Assembly (NCBI GenBank): GCA_024709185.1
Contig: JANJXE010000325.1
Coordinates: 1 to 5,932, forward strand
Direction of reading: 5' to 3'
From: Paludibacter sp.
Lineage (GTDB): Bacteria > Bacteroidota > Bacteroidia > Bacteroidales > Paludibacteraceae
DNA: 5,932 nucleotides
Numbering within the stretch: position 1 is the first letter of the stretch; each line of letters starts with the position of its first letter. A program made the translations under genes and the position numbers. The notes under the pieces are model-generated. The model ran no database searches. It worked only from the letters and a program-made list of their open reading frames with translations, and had not been told where the DNA came from. Shown in pieces: positions 1 through 5,932 of this stretch.

Positions 1-61
1 CCAACAACACGATCAGCAGTGTCAGACTATACTTACTAACTTTTCTCAACATCCTGTTCAT
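1..61 (-). CDS. N-terminus of a membrane or exported protein of the Bat locus (cut by window edge)
   Basis: Only the first 20 codons are present; the gene runs off the low-coordinate edge. The start is ATG at 59-61, 29 bases after the DUF58 stop. The visible peptide begins MNRMLRKVSKYS and continues LTLLIVLL, a basic n-region (R3, R6, K7, K10) followed by a hydrophobic core, as in a signal peptide or a first membrane helix. A GAGGG motif 8 bases upstream supports this start over the in-frame ATG at 50-52. In Bacteroidota the gene after moxR and DUF58 is commonly an uncharacterised membrane-associated protein that precedes batA and batB, so that is the likely identity. The function cannot be read from 20 residues. 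The frame is open to the edge, but a short spurious ORF cannot be excluded. Confidence 0.55.
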   Translation of the reverse strand, partial: MNRMLRKVSKYSLTLLIVLL

Positions 62-69
62 TTCACTTT

Positions 70-74
70 CCCTC
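70..74 (-). promoter_or_regulatory. Shine-Dalgarno-like GAGGG before the edge gene
   Basis: On the minus strand GAGGG lies 8 bases upstream of the ATG at 59-61, between the DUF58 stop and the edge gene. It supports that ATG as the start. Bacteroidota genes generally depend little on such motifs, so this is supporting evidence only. Confidence 0.4.
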
Positions 75-90
75 ACTTCCTTATCATCCA

Positions 91-957
91 TCAGGCCCTC
101 ATCCTGAACAATTTCATCAGCGATTTAACATAATCGTCGGCAGTACTCATCGATACCGAATCGACACCCGAACGGGTCAGGGTTTTTTGCAACTCGAGCT
201 GGCTCTGTCCCCAGGCATTTTTATACGATTTTCGCAAGCGAATATCGGAAGTATCCACCCAGATACGTTCTCCGGTTTCCGCATCTTTCAGCTTTACTAA
301 ACCCACATCGGGCATTTCAGTTTCACGAATATCATATACATGAAGAGCAACCACGTCGTGTTTGCGGTTGGCGATGGTTAGTTCCTTTTCGAATCCCGCA
401 TCCATAAAATCGGAAATCAGGAAAGCTGTCGAACGTTTTTTAATGGCATTTGTGAAATAGCGTAGCGCCTCCGACAGATTCGTCCGGGTACTTTGGGGTT
501 TGAAATCTATCAATTCGCGGATAATATGCAGTACGTGTTTTCGTCCTTTTTGAGGTGGAATAAATTTTTCCACCCGATCGGAAAAGAATATAACACCAAT
601 CTTATCGTTGTTTTGAATTGTCGAAAATGCCAATGTTGCAGCCACTTCAGTCACCACATCCATTTTCATACGCGAAACTGTACCAAATTCGCGGCTGCCC
701 GAAACATCAATCAGTAACATAACGGTAAGCTCGCGTTCCTCTTCAAATATTTTGATATACGGATGACCAAAGCGGGCCGTCACGTTCCAGTCTATGGAAC
801 GTACATCGTCGCCATACTGGTATTCGCGTACCTCTGCGAACGTCATCCCCCTGCCTTTAAAGGCCGAGTGATATTCACCCGCAAAGATATGATTGGACAA
901 ACCACGGGTCTTAATCTCAATCTTGCGAACTTTCTGAAGAATACTGCTGGTCTCCAT
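91..957 (-). CDS. DUF58 family protein with vWA-type MIDAS (MoxR partner)
   Basis: This is a 288-residue soluble DUF58 protein, with no membrane helix visible. The family signature YQYGDDVRSIDW is followed by a TAR triplet, at about residues 47-62 from the chosen start. A von Willebrand A-like fold follows with a complete metal-binding site: DVSGS (about 84-88), the threonine of TRTNL (about 159) and the aspartate of ISDF (about 183). DUF58 proteins accompany MoxR ATPases and are thought to be clients or adaptors of them; the biochemical role is not established. The gene begins shortly after the moxR stop, so the two are almost certainly co-transcribed. Start choice: a GTG at 961-963 is in frame two codons earlier, but the ATG at 955-957 gives METSSILQKVRKIEIKTRG, which matches the N-terminus I recall for Bacteroides homologues. 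The family call is firm; the start is moderately sure. Confidence 0.94.
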   Translation of the reverse strand: METSSILQKVRKIEIKTRGLSNHIFAGEYHSAFKGRGMTFAEVREYQYGDDVRSIDWNVTARFGHPYIKIFEEERELTVMLLIDVSGSREFGTVSRMKMDVVTEVAATLAFSTIQNNDKIGVIFFSDRVEKFIPPQKGRKHVLHIIRELIDFKPQSTRTNLSEALRYFTNAIKKRSTAFLISDFMDAGFEKELTIANRKHDVVALHVYDIRETEMPDVGLVKLKDAETGERIWVDTSDIRLRKSYKNAWGQSQLELQKTLTRSGVDSVSMSTADDYVKSLMKLFRMRA

Positions 958-978
958 TTTCACAGTTTACTTTCAGGA

Positions 979-1974
979 TCAGGGCACCTCAACCGAATTC
1001 AGGATTTCGGTAATTATTTCATCGGAAGTCATATTGTTAGCTTCAGCTTCGTAGCTCAACCCGATGCGGTGACGCATCACATCGTAACACACTGCACGCA
1101 CATCTTCAGGAATCACATATCCTCTGCGTTTAATAAACGCATAGGCGCGGGCTGCAAGAGCCAGGTTGATAGAAGCGCGTGGTGATGCTCCGAAGGAAAT
1201 CATTTCTTTCAGGTTTTTCAAACCGTATTCACCGGGGAAACGGGTGGCAAATACAATATCGATGATATAACGTTCAATTTTTTCATCGATATACACCTGA
1301 CGCACCACATCGCGGGCAGCAAGAATATCGTCAGGACTTAGTACCGGCAACACTTTAGGCTTATCTTTAAGAAGATTCTGACGAATAATCAATTTCTCTT
1401 CTTCCTTTTTTGGATAATTGATGACAACCTTCAGCATAAAACGATCGACCTGAGCTTCGGGAAGCGGATAAGTACCTTCCTGTTCAATAGGGTTTTGAGT
1501 GGCCAATACCAGGAAAGGCTTTGGAAGTGGATACGTCTGATCGCCAATAGTAACCTGTCGTTCCTGCATGGCCTCAAGCAGGGCACTTTGCACTTTTGCA
1601 GGAGCACGGTTAATTTCATCGGCCAAAATAAGATTGGCGAAAACCGGACCTTTGCGAATGCTGAATTCTTCTTTCTTCTGACTGTAAATCATCGTACCGA
1701 TAACATCGGCCGGTAATAAGTCGGGAGTAAACTGAATTCGGTTAAAATCACCTTTGATCAAATCGGAAAGTGTTTTGATTGCCAGCGTCTTAGCCAGCCC
1801 CGGCACCCCTTCTAAAAGGATGTGCCCATCCGATAACAAACCAATAAGCAAGGATTCGACAAGGTGCTTCTGTCCGATTATCACCTTATCCATTCCCATC
1901 ACTAATGCATCGACGAACGAACTCTGACGCTCAATTTTCTCGTTAAGTTCCCTTATATCAACAGATTGCTCCAT
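979..1974 (-). CDS. moxR: MoxR-family AAA+ ATPase
   Basis: A 331-residue cytoplasmic AAA+ ATPase of usual MoxR length. Visible motifs in order are Walker A GVPGLAKT (56-63), Walker B LILADE (115-120), sensor 1 with ATQNP (158-162), the EAQVDRF segment (173-179) and sensor 2 GASPRAS (262-268). The C-terminal lid continues with the RRGYVIPEDV segment typical of MoxR. The family is regarded as chaperone-like, acting on vWA-domain proteins and helping assemble or activate envelope or metal-dependent complexes; in Bacteroides the related locus is linked to aerotolerance. The ATG at 1972-1974 has a weak GAGA motif just upstream, and the N-terminus begins the usual helical region before IIGQ. It is the first gene of its unit, downstream of a good promoter, and is followed by DUF58. 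All catalytic motifs look intact. Chelatase (BchI/ChlI) identity is less likely given the DUF58 neighbour. Confidence 0.96.
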   Translation of the reverse strand: MEQSVDIRELNEKIERQSSFVDALVMGMDKVIIGQKHLVESLLIGLLSDGHILLEGVPGLAKTLAIKTLSDLIKGDFNRIQFTPDLLPADVIGTMIYSQKKEEFSIRKGPVFANLILADEINRAPAKVQSALLEAMQERQVTIGDQTYPLPKPFLVLATQNPIEQEGTYPLPEAQVDRFMLKVVINYPKKEEEKLIIRQNLLKDKPKVLPVLSPDDILAARDVVRQVYIDEKIERYIIDIVFATRFPGEYGLKNLKEMISFGASPRASINLALAARAYAFIKRRGYVIPEDVRAVCYDVMRHRIGLSYEAEANNMTSDEIITEILNSVEVP

Positions 1975-2002
1975 ATTCTCTAAAATGTCTGTTTTAAAAA
2001 AA

Positions 2003-2037
2003 GTGGAACAAATGTACTATTAATTCAATAGTTAAAA
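2003..2037 (-). promoter_or_regulatory. Bacteroidota-type promoter of the moxR unit
   Basis: Reading the minus strand, TACATTTG (2009-2016) matches the Bacteroidota -7 consensus TAnnTTTG exactly. Seventeen bases upstream lies TTTT (2034-2037), one mismatch from the TTTG-like -33 element. Transcription would start at about 2003, giving a leader of roughly 30 bases before the moxR ATG. It is the only exact -7 match I found in this intergenic region and it sits at the expected place. This is a motif call without expression data. Confidence 0.62.
2016..2032. repeat. 17-bp inverted repeat in the moxR promoter spacer
   Basis: ACTATT (2016-2021) and AATAGT (2027-2032) are perfect inverted copies around a 5-base centre. 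The dyad lies almost wholly within the 17-base spacer between the predicted -33 and -7 elements, where a bound repressor would block the polymerase. The arms are short and AT-rich in AT-rich sequence, so chance is a real alternative. No regulator gene is adjacent. Confidence 0.28.
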
Positions 2038-2109
2038 TGCAGGTTTAATAACAATTAACGACATTTTTGATTAATAAGTAGAGAACTGATATCCAATAGA
2101 CTTGTTAAG

Positions 2110-3567
2110 TTATTTTTTGACGTATTTGTCGTGTAATTGCACGGCATAATCAATGCATCGCTGGTTGTTTTTATCGATTAACCTTGGGTCGAGCTGTGGA
2201 ATTTTCAACACCATCCCCCTGGCAATATCATCGGGGTGCCTCAACAGGTCCCGGTTGGCTTCGTAGATATACACCCAAAACTCCTTTGCACCATAATGCC
2301 GTTCAGATATCCGGGTCATTCGACTTCCTTCGCGCACCTCTTCGGTAGCAATAAAAACAGTATATTCCCGCGGGGTATCGAACAACAGTTGTAAGGAATC
2401 GACCGGTTGAGCCTGAACAGAACGGGCTTTTGCCACAGAGTCAGCATAAATGGAATCAGCTGTAACCGTATCAGCACTATACTTCTCATCTGTTTTGGGA
2501 AGTGGAATCATGGCAGTTTTTTCTTTTTGAGGAAGTAGTGAAGATACATCCGGCAACAGCTGCATGGTCGTTAGTACATAGGTTGCCAGTCCTCCCAAAA
2601 CAATTCCAACAAAGAACAACAGTACGCCCACTATTTTTCGTGGCTTTCGGTTTGTTTTACGTAGTGTGGCTTCGTGCAAGTGAACCTGAACATCATTCGA
2701 AGCTCTGTGTTCGAGACGAATCGGCTGTTCAGTCATTTTTCGCACTCTGTGTCCTGAGTCAGTGGCAGATTCAACAGGAGGTGCAGTAAACGGTTTCGCT
2801 TTCTCAACAGGCACTTCATCCAATTCATCTGTTGTAGAATCCATGTCATAATCAGTATCCTCGTCGTCCACTCCCGGTCGGGGGCCATAGGGCACTACCG
2901 GTCCTGGTCGGGTTGCTTTGACTACAGCTGGTTGTTCCTTCACAGCAGGTGCAACGACAGCCCGGTCAGCTTTCGGTGCGGACTTCACTTTCTCTGCCCC
3001 GGGGGCAACCAGGGGTATTTCAAGGGGAATATCAACGGGCACTTCTTCCTCCACCATAGCCGGACGATGTGCACGTTTTACACTACCCATCATATTCATC
3101 TCGGCCAAAATATCTTTGATTTCAATGGCCTGTTCGGCAATCGACCTCATTGCATCTTCCAGTTTACCCGGATCTTCCATTTCCTTCATCACTTCTTCTT
3201 CCACTGCTTCAACTTCCTCATCTTCCATCTCTTCTTCTTCGGGTCCACCTAACACTACAGGTTGTAAATGAGCAAACGGAGCATTCACCAGCTCTTTCAA
3301 CTCAGGCTCGGGAGTAAATGATATTTTGTAATACCCATCAATAAGTATTTCCTCAGCGGTATTTACATCCACACTCTTACGGGGCTCGTTCCACTGGAGT
3401 TTAAAAACTCCCAGCCCTTTAATTTTCATCACATCATTGGCCAGCAGTTGCTCTTCCATGACGAGTACAAAAGCCCTCAGAAAGTCTTCTGCTTCACGGG
3501 CATTTCCACCCACCTGCGATGCGAGCAGGGAAGCCAGTTCACCTGTATTGATACGATCTTTACTCAT
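2110..3567 (-). CDS. HU-like domain / acidic linker / transmembrane / LysM-like protein
   Basis: A 485-residue protein with four parts. Residues 1 to about 95 are a HU/IHF-like domain: an N-terminal helical pair, then GLGVFKLQW (51-59) and a two-stranded arm with PRKSVDVNT (62-70). Residues 105-300 look disordered, with acidic runs at 109-133 and 234-251 and Pro/Ala/Val/Lys-rich segments between. A basic patch (R303, K304, R307, K308, R310, K311) precedes one membrane helix at about 312-335. After a short spacer comes a LysM-like domain at about 402-457, with the WVYIYEANRD and GMVLKIPQL segments characteristic of Bacteroidota LysM domains, and a tail to residue 485. The positive-inside rule puts the HU domain in the cytoplasm and LysM in the periplasm. 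I infer a link between DNA and the cell wall or division machinery; no function is shown. The ATG overlaps the upstream HU gene by 8 bases, suggesting translational coupling. Confidence 0.93.
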   Translation of the reverse strand: MSKDRINTGELASLLASQVGGNAREAEDFLRAFVLVMEEQLLANDVMKIKGLGVFKLQWNEPRKSVDVNTAEEILIDGYYKISFTPEPELKELVNAPFAHLQPVVLGGPEEEEMEDEEVEAVEEEVMKEMEDPGKLEDAMRSIAEQAIEIKDILAEMNMMGSVKRAHRPAMVEEEVPVDIPLEIPLVAPGAEKVKSAPKADRAVVAPAVKEQPAVVKATRPGPVVPYGPRPGVDDEDTDYDMDSTTDELDEVPVEKAKPFTAPPVESATDSGHRVRKMTEQPIRLEHRASNDVQVHLHEATLRKTNRKPRKIVGVLLFFVGIVLGGLATYVLTTMQLLPDVSSLLPQKEKTAMIPLPKTDEKYSADTVTADSIYADSVAKARSVQAQPVDSLQLLFDTPREYTVFIATEEVREGSRMTRISERHYGAKEFWVYIYEANRDLLRHPDDIARGMVLKIPQLDPRLIDKNNQRCIDYAVQLHDKYVKK

Positions 3568-3850
3568 AGCGTGGAATTGCTTTTAATTTCGACTTAATAG
3601 CTGTACTCTGTTTGAAATTAACTACCTGTTTAGGGGGTACTATAGTACGCACGCGCGTCATGGGATGCACCGAAAGCCGTTCCTCCTTGCGTTTCACTTC
3701 CAGCATTCCCAATCCCTGCAGGGCAACAGATTGTCCATCAGCCAGTCGGGACTTAATAACTTCTACGGCTGCATTGAGCAGTTTTTCAACGCCTGCCTCC
3801 GAACGGTCGAGCTTCCCGGCAATTGCAGTAATTAATTCCTTGTGCTTCAT
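3560..3850 (-). CDS. HU-family DNA-binding protein
   Basis: A 96-residue nucleoid-associated protein of normal HU length. The N-terminal helices (MKHKELITAIAGKL onward) lead into LQGLGMLEVKRK (44-55), equivalent to the conserved GFGTFEVRER region of HU, then a basic arm with HPMTR (62-66) that keeps a proline where HU intercalates DNA, and a C-terminal VVNFKQS segment (76-82). It should bind and bend double-stranded DNA as a dimer, either homodimeric or with another HU. The frame stays open up to 3910 inside rimO, but the ATG at 3848-3850 gives a standard HU N-terminus 13 bases after the rimO stop, with A-rich sequence before it. Its end, TATGAGTAA, contains the start codon of the next gene. 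Its pairing with the HU-LysM gene suggests a shared function. Confidence 0.93.
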   Translation of the reverse strand: MKHKELITAIAGKLDRSEAGVEKLLNAAVEVIKSRLADGQSVALQGLGMLEVKRKEERLSVHPMTRVRTIVPPKQVVNFKQSTAIKSKLKAIPRYE

Positions 3851-3863
3851 ACCAATTATTTTT

Positions 3864-5156
3864 TTATCGAACCAATAATTCAAAATCTGTTGCGTCGGCA
3901 ATGTACGCATTGTAAAACTCTCCTACCCGTACACCAGGAGTTTGCACAGGGATAAGCACTTCAGGATCCACTTCCGGAGAATCAAACTCTGTGCGACCTA
4001 CAAAATATTCATTTTCCATGCGGTCGACCATCACTTTAAGCGTTGACCCGACTTTTGCCGCATTGATTTCAGCGGCTATTCCCTGCTGAACGCGCATGAT
4101 CTCATCAAGCCTTGCCTGTTTTACTTCTTCGGGAATATCATCCTGATAATGGTTGTAGGCATACGTTCCTTCCTCATGTGAATAGGCAAAGGCACCCAAT
4201 CGTTCGAAGCGTGCAAAACGTAAAAAATCCTTCAACTCCTCAATATCCTGATCCGTTTCACCAGGATGTCCCACCAGCATGGTTGTGCGCAGGTGAATTC
4301 CCGGAACTTCCTCACGAATACGGCGAATCAGATCATAAGTTTGCGCTTTGGTGATATGACGATGCATCGTTGTAAGCATTCTATCGCTGATATGTTGAAG
4401 TGCAATATCCAGATAACTACACACATTATCGCGTTCGCGCATCACACGCAGTATATCGTAAGGGAAATGAGCAGGATAGGCATAATGCAACCGAATCCAT
4501 TCCACTCCGGGGATATCGGAAATTCGTTCAATCAACTCCGGTAATTTCTGTGCTTTGTATTTATCGAGCCCATAGGACGATAAATCCTGCGCTAACACAT
4601 TAAACTCCTTCACTCCTTTCGCAACCAGCGCTTTTACTTCTCCAACGATATCTTCCATTGATCGCGAACGATGGCGACCGGTAATAATCGGAATTGCACA
4701 ATAGGTACAGCTACGGTTGCACCCTTCAGAAATCTTCAGGTAGGCAAAATGTCCGGGAGTAGTCAGCGTACGCTCCAATCGCAAATCAGCCCTGTATTCT
4801 TTTCCCAAATCGGTAAGAATATTTGTATAATTAAACTTACCATAAAACTTGTCTACTTCCGGAATTTCCTGTTCCAGTTCTTTCTGATAACGCTCCGACA
4901 GGCAACCCATCACAAAGAGTTTATCCATCTGAAGTTCTTTACGACGCTGAGCAAACTGAAGAATTGTATTCACACTTTCTTCCTTGGCATCGCCAATAAA
5001 ACCACAGGTATTTATAATTACAATTTCACCGTCGTGTACGGGCGAGTCGTGACTCACTGTATATCCCAGCGCATCAAACTGACGCATGAGCTGTTCCGAA
5101 TCGACCAGATTTTTCGAACAACCCAGCGTAACTATATCAACTTTTCCTTTTTTCAC
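3864..5156 (-). CDS. rimO: Ribosomal protein S12 methylthiotransferase RimO
   Basis: A 430-residue radical-SAM enzyme that adds a methylthio group to a conserved aspartate of ribosomal protein S12 (Asp88 in E. coli numbering), using two iron-sulfur clusters. The N-terminal methylthiotransferase domain has its three cluster cysteines C13 (LGCSKN), C51 (NTCGF) and C85 (MGCLSERY). The radical-SAM cluster motif is CNRSCTYC (146-153), followed by the family-typical AIPIITGRHRSR. A TRAM domain fills about 365-428. The LGCSKNLVDSE N-terminus fits RimO rather than the tRNA enzyme MiaB. The start must be GTG at 5154-5156: an in-frame stop lies two codons upstream (5160-5162), and the next methionine (M24) would lose catalytic C13. 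The start overlaps the ftsY stop in GTGA, so translation is probably coupled. The enzyme looks complete. Confidence 0.97.
   Translation of the reverse strand: MKKGKVDIVTLGCSKNLVDSEQLMRQFDALGYTVSHDSPVHDGEIVIINTCGFIGDAKEESVNTILQFAQRRKELQMDKLFVMGCLSERYQKELEQEIPEVDKFYGKFNYTNILTDLGKEYRADLRLERTLTTPGHFAYLKISEGCNRSCTYCAIPIITGRHRSRSMEDIVGEVKALVAKGVKEFNVLAQDLSSYGLDKYKAQKLPELIERISDIPGVEWIRLHYAYPAHFPYDILRVMRERDNVCSYLDIALQHISDRMLTTMHRHITKAQTYDLIRRIREEVPGIHLRTTMLVGHPGETDQDIEELKDFLRFARFERLGAFAYSHEEGTYAYNHYQDDIPEEVKQARLDEIMRVQQGIAAEINAAKVGSTLKVMVDRMENEYFVGRTEFDSPEVDPEVLIPVQTPGVRVGEFYNAYIADATDFELLVR
5153..5156 (-). other. GTGA stop/start overlap of ftsY and rimO
   Basis: The minus-strand bases GTGA hold both the GTG start of rimO and the TGA stop of ftsY. 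A GAGGA run ends immediately before the GTG and is too close to act as a normal Shine-Dalgarno, so re-initiation by ribosomes finishing ftsY is the likely route. This fixes the rimO start. Confidence 0.8.
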
Positions 5157-5932
5157 TCCTCAAATAGTGTATTTACAAACTCATTTTTGTCGAACACCTG
5201 CAAGTGTTCCATCCCCTCTCCAAGGCCAATGTATTTCACCGGAATTTTAAACTGATCCGAAATTCCAATCACCACACCTCCCTTTGCGGTTCCATCCAGC
5301 TTTGTAATTGCGAGCGCTGTTACATCAGTTGCCTTCGTAAATTGCTTAGCCTGTTCAAATGCATTCTGACCCGTTGAGCCATCGAGCACCAGTAAAACTT
5401 CGTGTGGTGCATCGGGCACTACTTTCTGCATTACGTTTTTTATTTTAGTGAGCTCGTTCATCAGGTTGACTTTATTATGCAACCTTCCGGCTGTATCAAT
5501 AATTACCACATCTGCATTGTTTGCTTTGGCAGATGAGAGCGTATCAAACGCCACAGAAGCAGGATCGGAACCCATTTTTTGCTTAATTACCGGTACCCCG
5601 GTACGTTCGCCCCAGATAACCAGCTGATCAACAGCTGCTGCACGGAAGGTATCGGCTGCACCAAGGTATACTTTTTTACCTGCGTTGGTAAACTGATAAG
5701 CCAGCTTTCCAATCGTAGTGGTTTTACCTACACCATTCACCCCAACCACCATTATCACATACGGACTTGCAGGCAGAGTATCGGTAAAATCAATGGGCGA
5801 TTGCGAATTATTTTCGGAGAGCAAACCAGCAATTTCTTCTTTAAGTATAGCATTCAACTCATTGGTTGTGACAAACTTATCACGGGCTACCCGCTTTTCA
5901 ATCCGTTCAATAATCCGTAGTGTGGTTTCCAC
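5153..5932 (-). CDS. ftsY: Signal recognition particle receptor FtsY (5' end beyond window)
   Basis: The C-terminal 259 residues of FtsY, the SRP receptor GTPase that docks ribosome-SRP complexes at the inner membrane for co-translational insertion. The visible part starts inside the helical N domain (ETTLRIIERIEKRV) and continues through the full G domain: G1 GVNGVGKT (64-71), DTFRAAAVDQL of the insertion-box region (94-104), G3 DTAGR (146-150), G4 TKLD (210-213) and the closing GLGE (236-239). The GLGEGMEHLQVFD ending separates FtsY from Ffh, which would carry a methionine-rich M domain. The codon at the edge is GTG, probably an internal valine rather than a start, since bacterial FtsY N domains have residues before this point. 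Roughly 50-60 residues are missing. No damage is visible. Confidence 0.97.
   Translation of the reverse strand: METTLRIIERIEKRVARDKFVTTNELNAILKEEIAGLLSENNSQSPIDFTDTLPASPYVIMVVGVNGVGKTTTIGKLAYQFTNAGKKVYLGAADTFRAAAVDQLVIWGERTGVPVIKQKMGSDPASVAFDTLSSAKANNADVVIIDTAGRLHNKVNLMNELTKIKNVMQKVVPDAPHEVLLVLDGSTGQNAFEQAKQFTKATDVTALAITKLDGTAKGGVVIGISDQFKIPVKYIGLGEGMEHLQVFDKNEFVNTLFEE

Noticed and set aside
745..757. TCAAATATTTTGA dyad as a possible regulatory site
   Set aside because: It lies within the DUF58 codons for the conserved KIFEEE segment, has short AT-rich arms, and does not form a TAnnTTTG element.
763..1185. Plus-strand open frame of 140 codons
   Set aside because: It runs antisense across the DUF58 and moxR junction and shows no domain or start signal.
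979..1974. Magnesium chelatase subunit I (BchI/ChlI) as the identity of the AAA+ ATPase
   Set aside because: The neighbouring DUF58 gene and the motif pattern fit MoxR, and no chelatase H or D subunit gene is nearby.
2918..3271. Plus-strand Ser/Thr-rich open frame of 117 codons
   Set aside because: It is antisense to the acidic and Pro/Ala-rich linker of the HU-LysM gene, and its low-complexity composition follows from reading those codons in reverse.
3851..3910. A 20-residue N-terminal extension of the HU gene reaching back into rimO
   Set aside because: The added residues overlap the conserved end of rimO and resemble no HU N-terminus. The internal ATG at 3848-3850 gives a standard-length HU and follows the rimO stop by 13 bases.
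4671..5255. Plus-strand open frame of 194 codons
   Set aside because: It is antisense to the rimO cluster-binding region and the ftsY end, both strongly conserved, and shows no recognisable domain.
5930..5932. The GTG at the window edge as the ftsY start
   Set aside because: Starting there would leave an N domain shorter than usual for FtsY. It is better read as a valine inside the gene, with the true start beyond the window.

Overview
The window is a gene-dense stretch of a Bacteroidota chromosome, most likely order Bacteroidales. This rests on an exact TAnnTTTG-type -7 promoter element, on the MoxR / DUF58 / membrane-protein gene order that begins a Bacteroidota Bat (aerotolerance) locus, and on a HU gene followed by a HU-LysM fusion directly after rimO. 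I could not run a search, so the rank below phylum is inference. Every supported gene lies on the minus strand, so transcription runs from high to low coordinates.

Unit 1 (5932 down to 2110) holds four tightly packed genes. They are the 3' part of ftsY (SRP receptor GTPase, cut by the window edge), rimO (ribosomal protein S12 methylthiotransferase), a small canonical HU-type DNA-binding protein, and a 485-residue protein with an N-terminal HU-like domain, a long acidic and proline-rich linker, one transmembrane helix and a C-terminal LysM-like domain. ftsY and rimO share a 4-base GTGA overlap, rimO and HU are 13 bases apart, and the two HU genes overlap by 8 bases, so co-transcription and partial translational coupling are likely. 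The predicted topology of the last protein (DNA-binding domain in the cytoplasm, LysM in the periplasm) suggests a physical link between DNA and the cell wall. It is the most interesting object in the window.

The only real intergenic region (1975-2109, 135 bases, AT-rich) separates the two units. It carries a good Bacteroidota promoter for the second unit, with a short dyad filling most of the spacer between its two elements. I see no GC-rich intrinsic terminator for unit 1 there.

Unit 2 (1974 down to 1) is a MoxR-family AAA+ ATPase, a DUF58 protein with an intact von Willebrand A metal-binding site, and the first 20 codons of a protein with a membrane or signal segment. This is the expected start of a Bat locus, in which the ATPase is thought to act on vWA-domain partners at the inner membrane. 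No RNA genes, CRISPR arrays, insertion sequences or other mobile elements were seen. Apart from the HU-LysM protein this is ordinary core-genome sequence.
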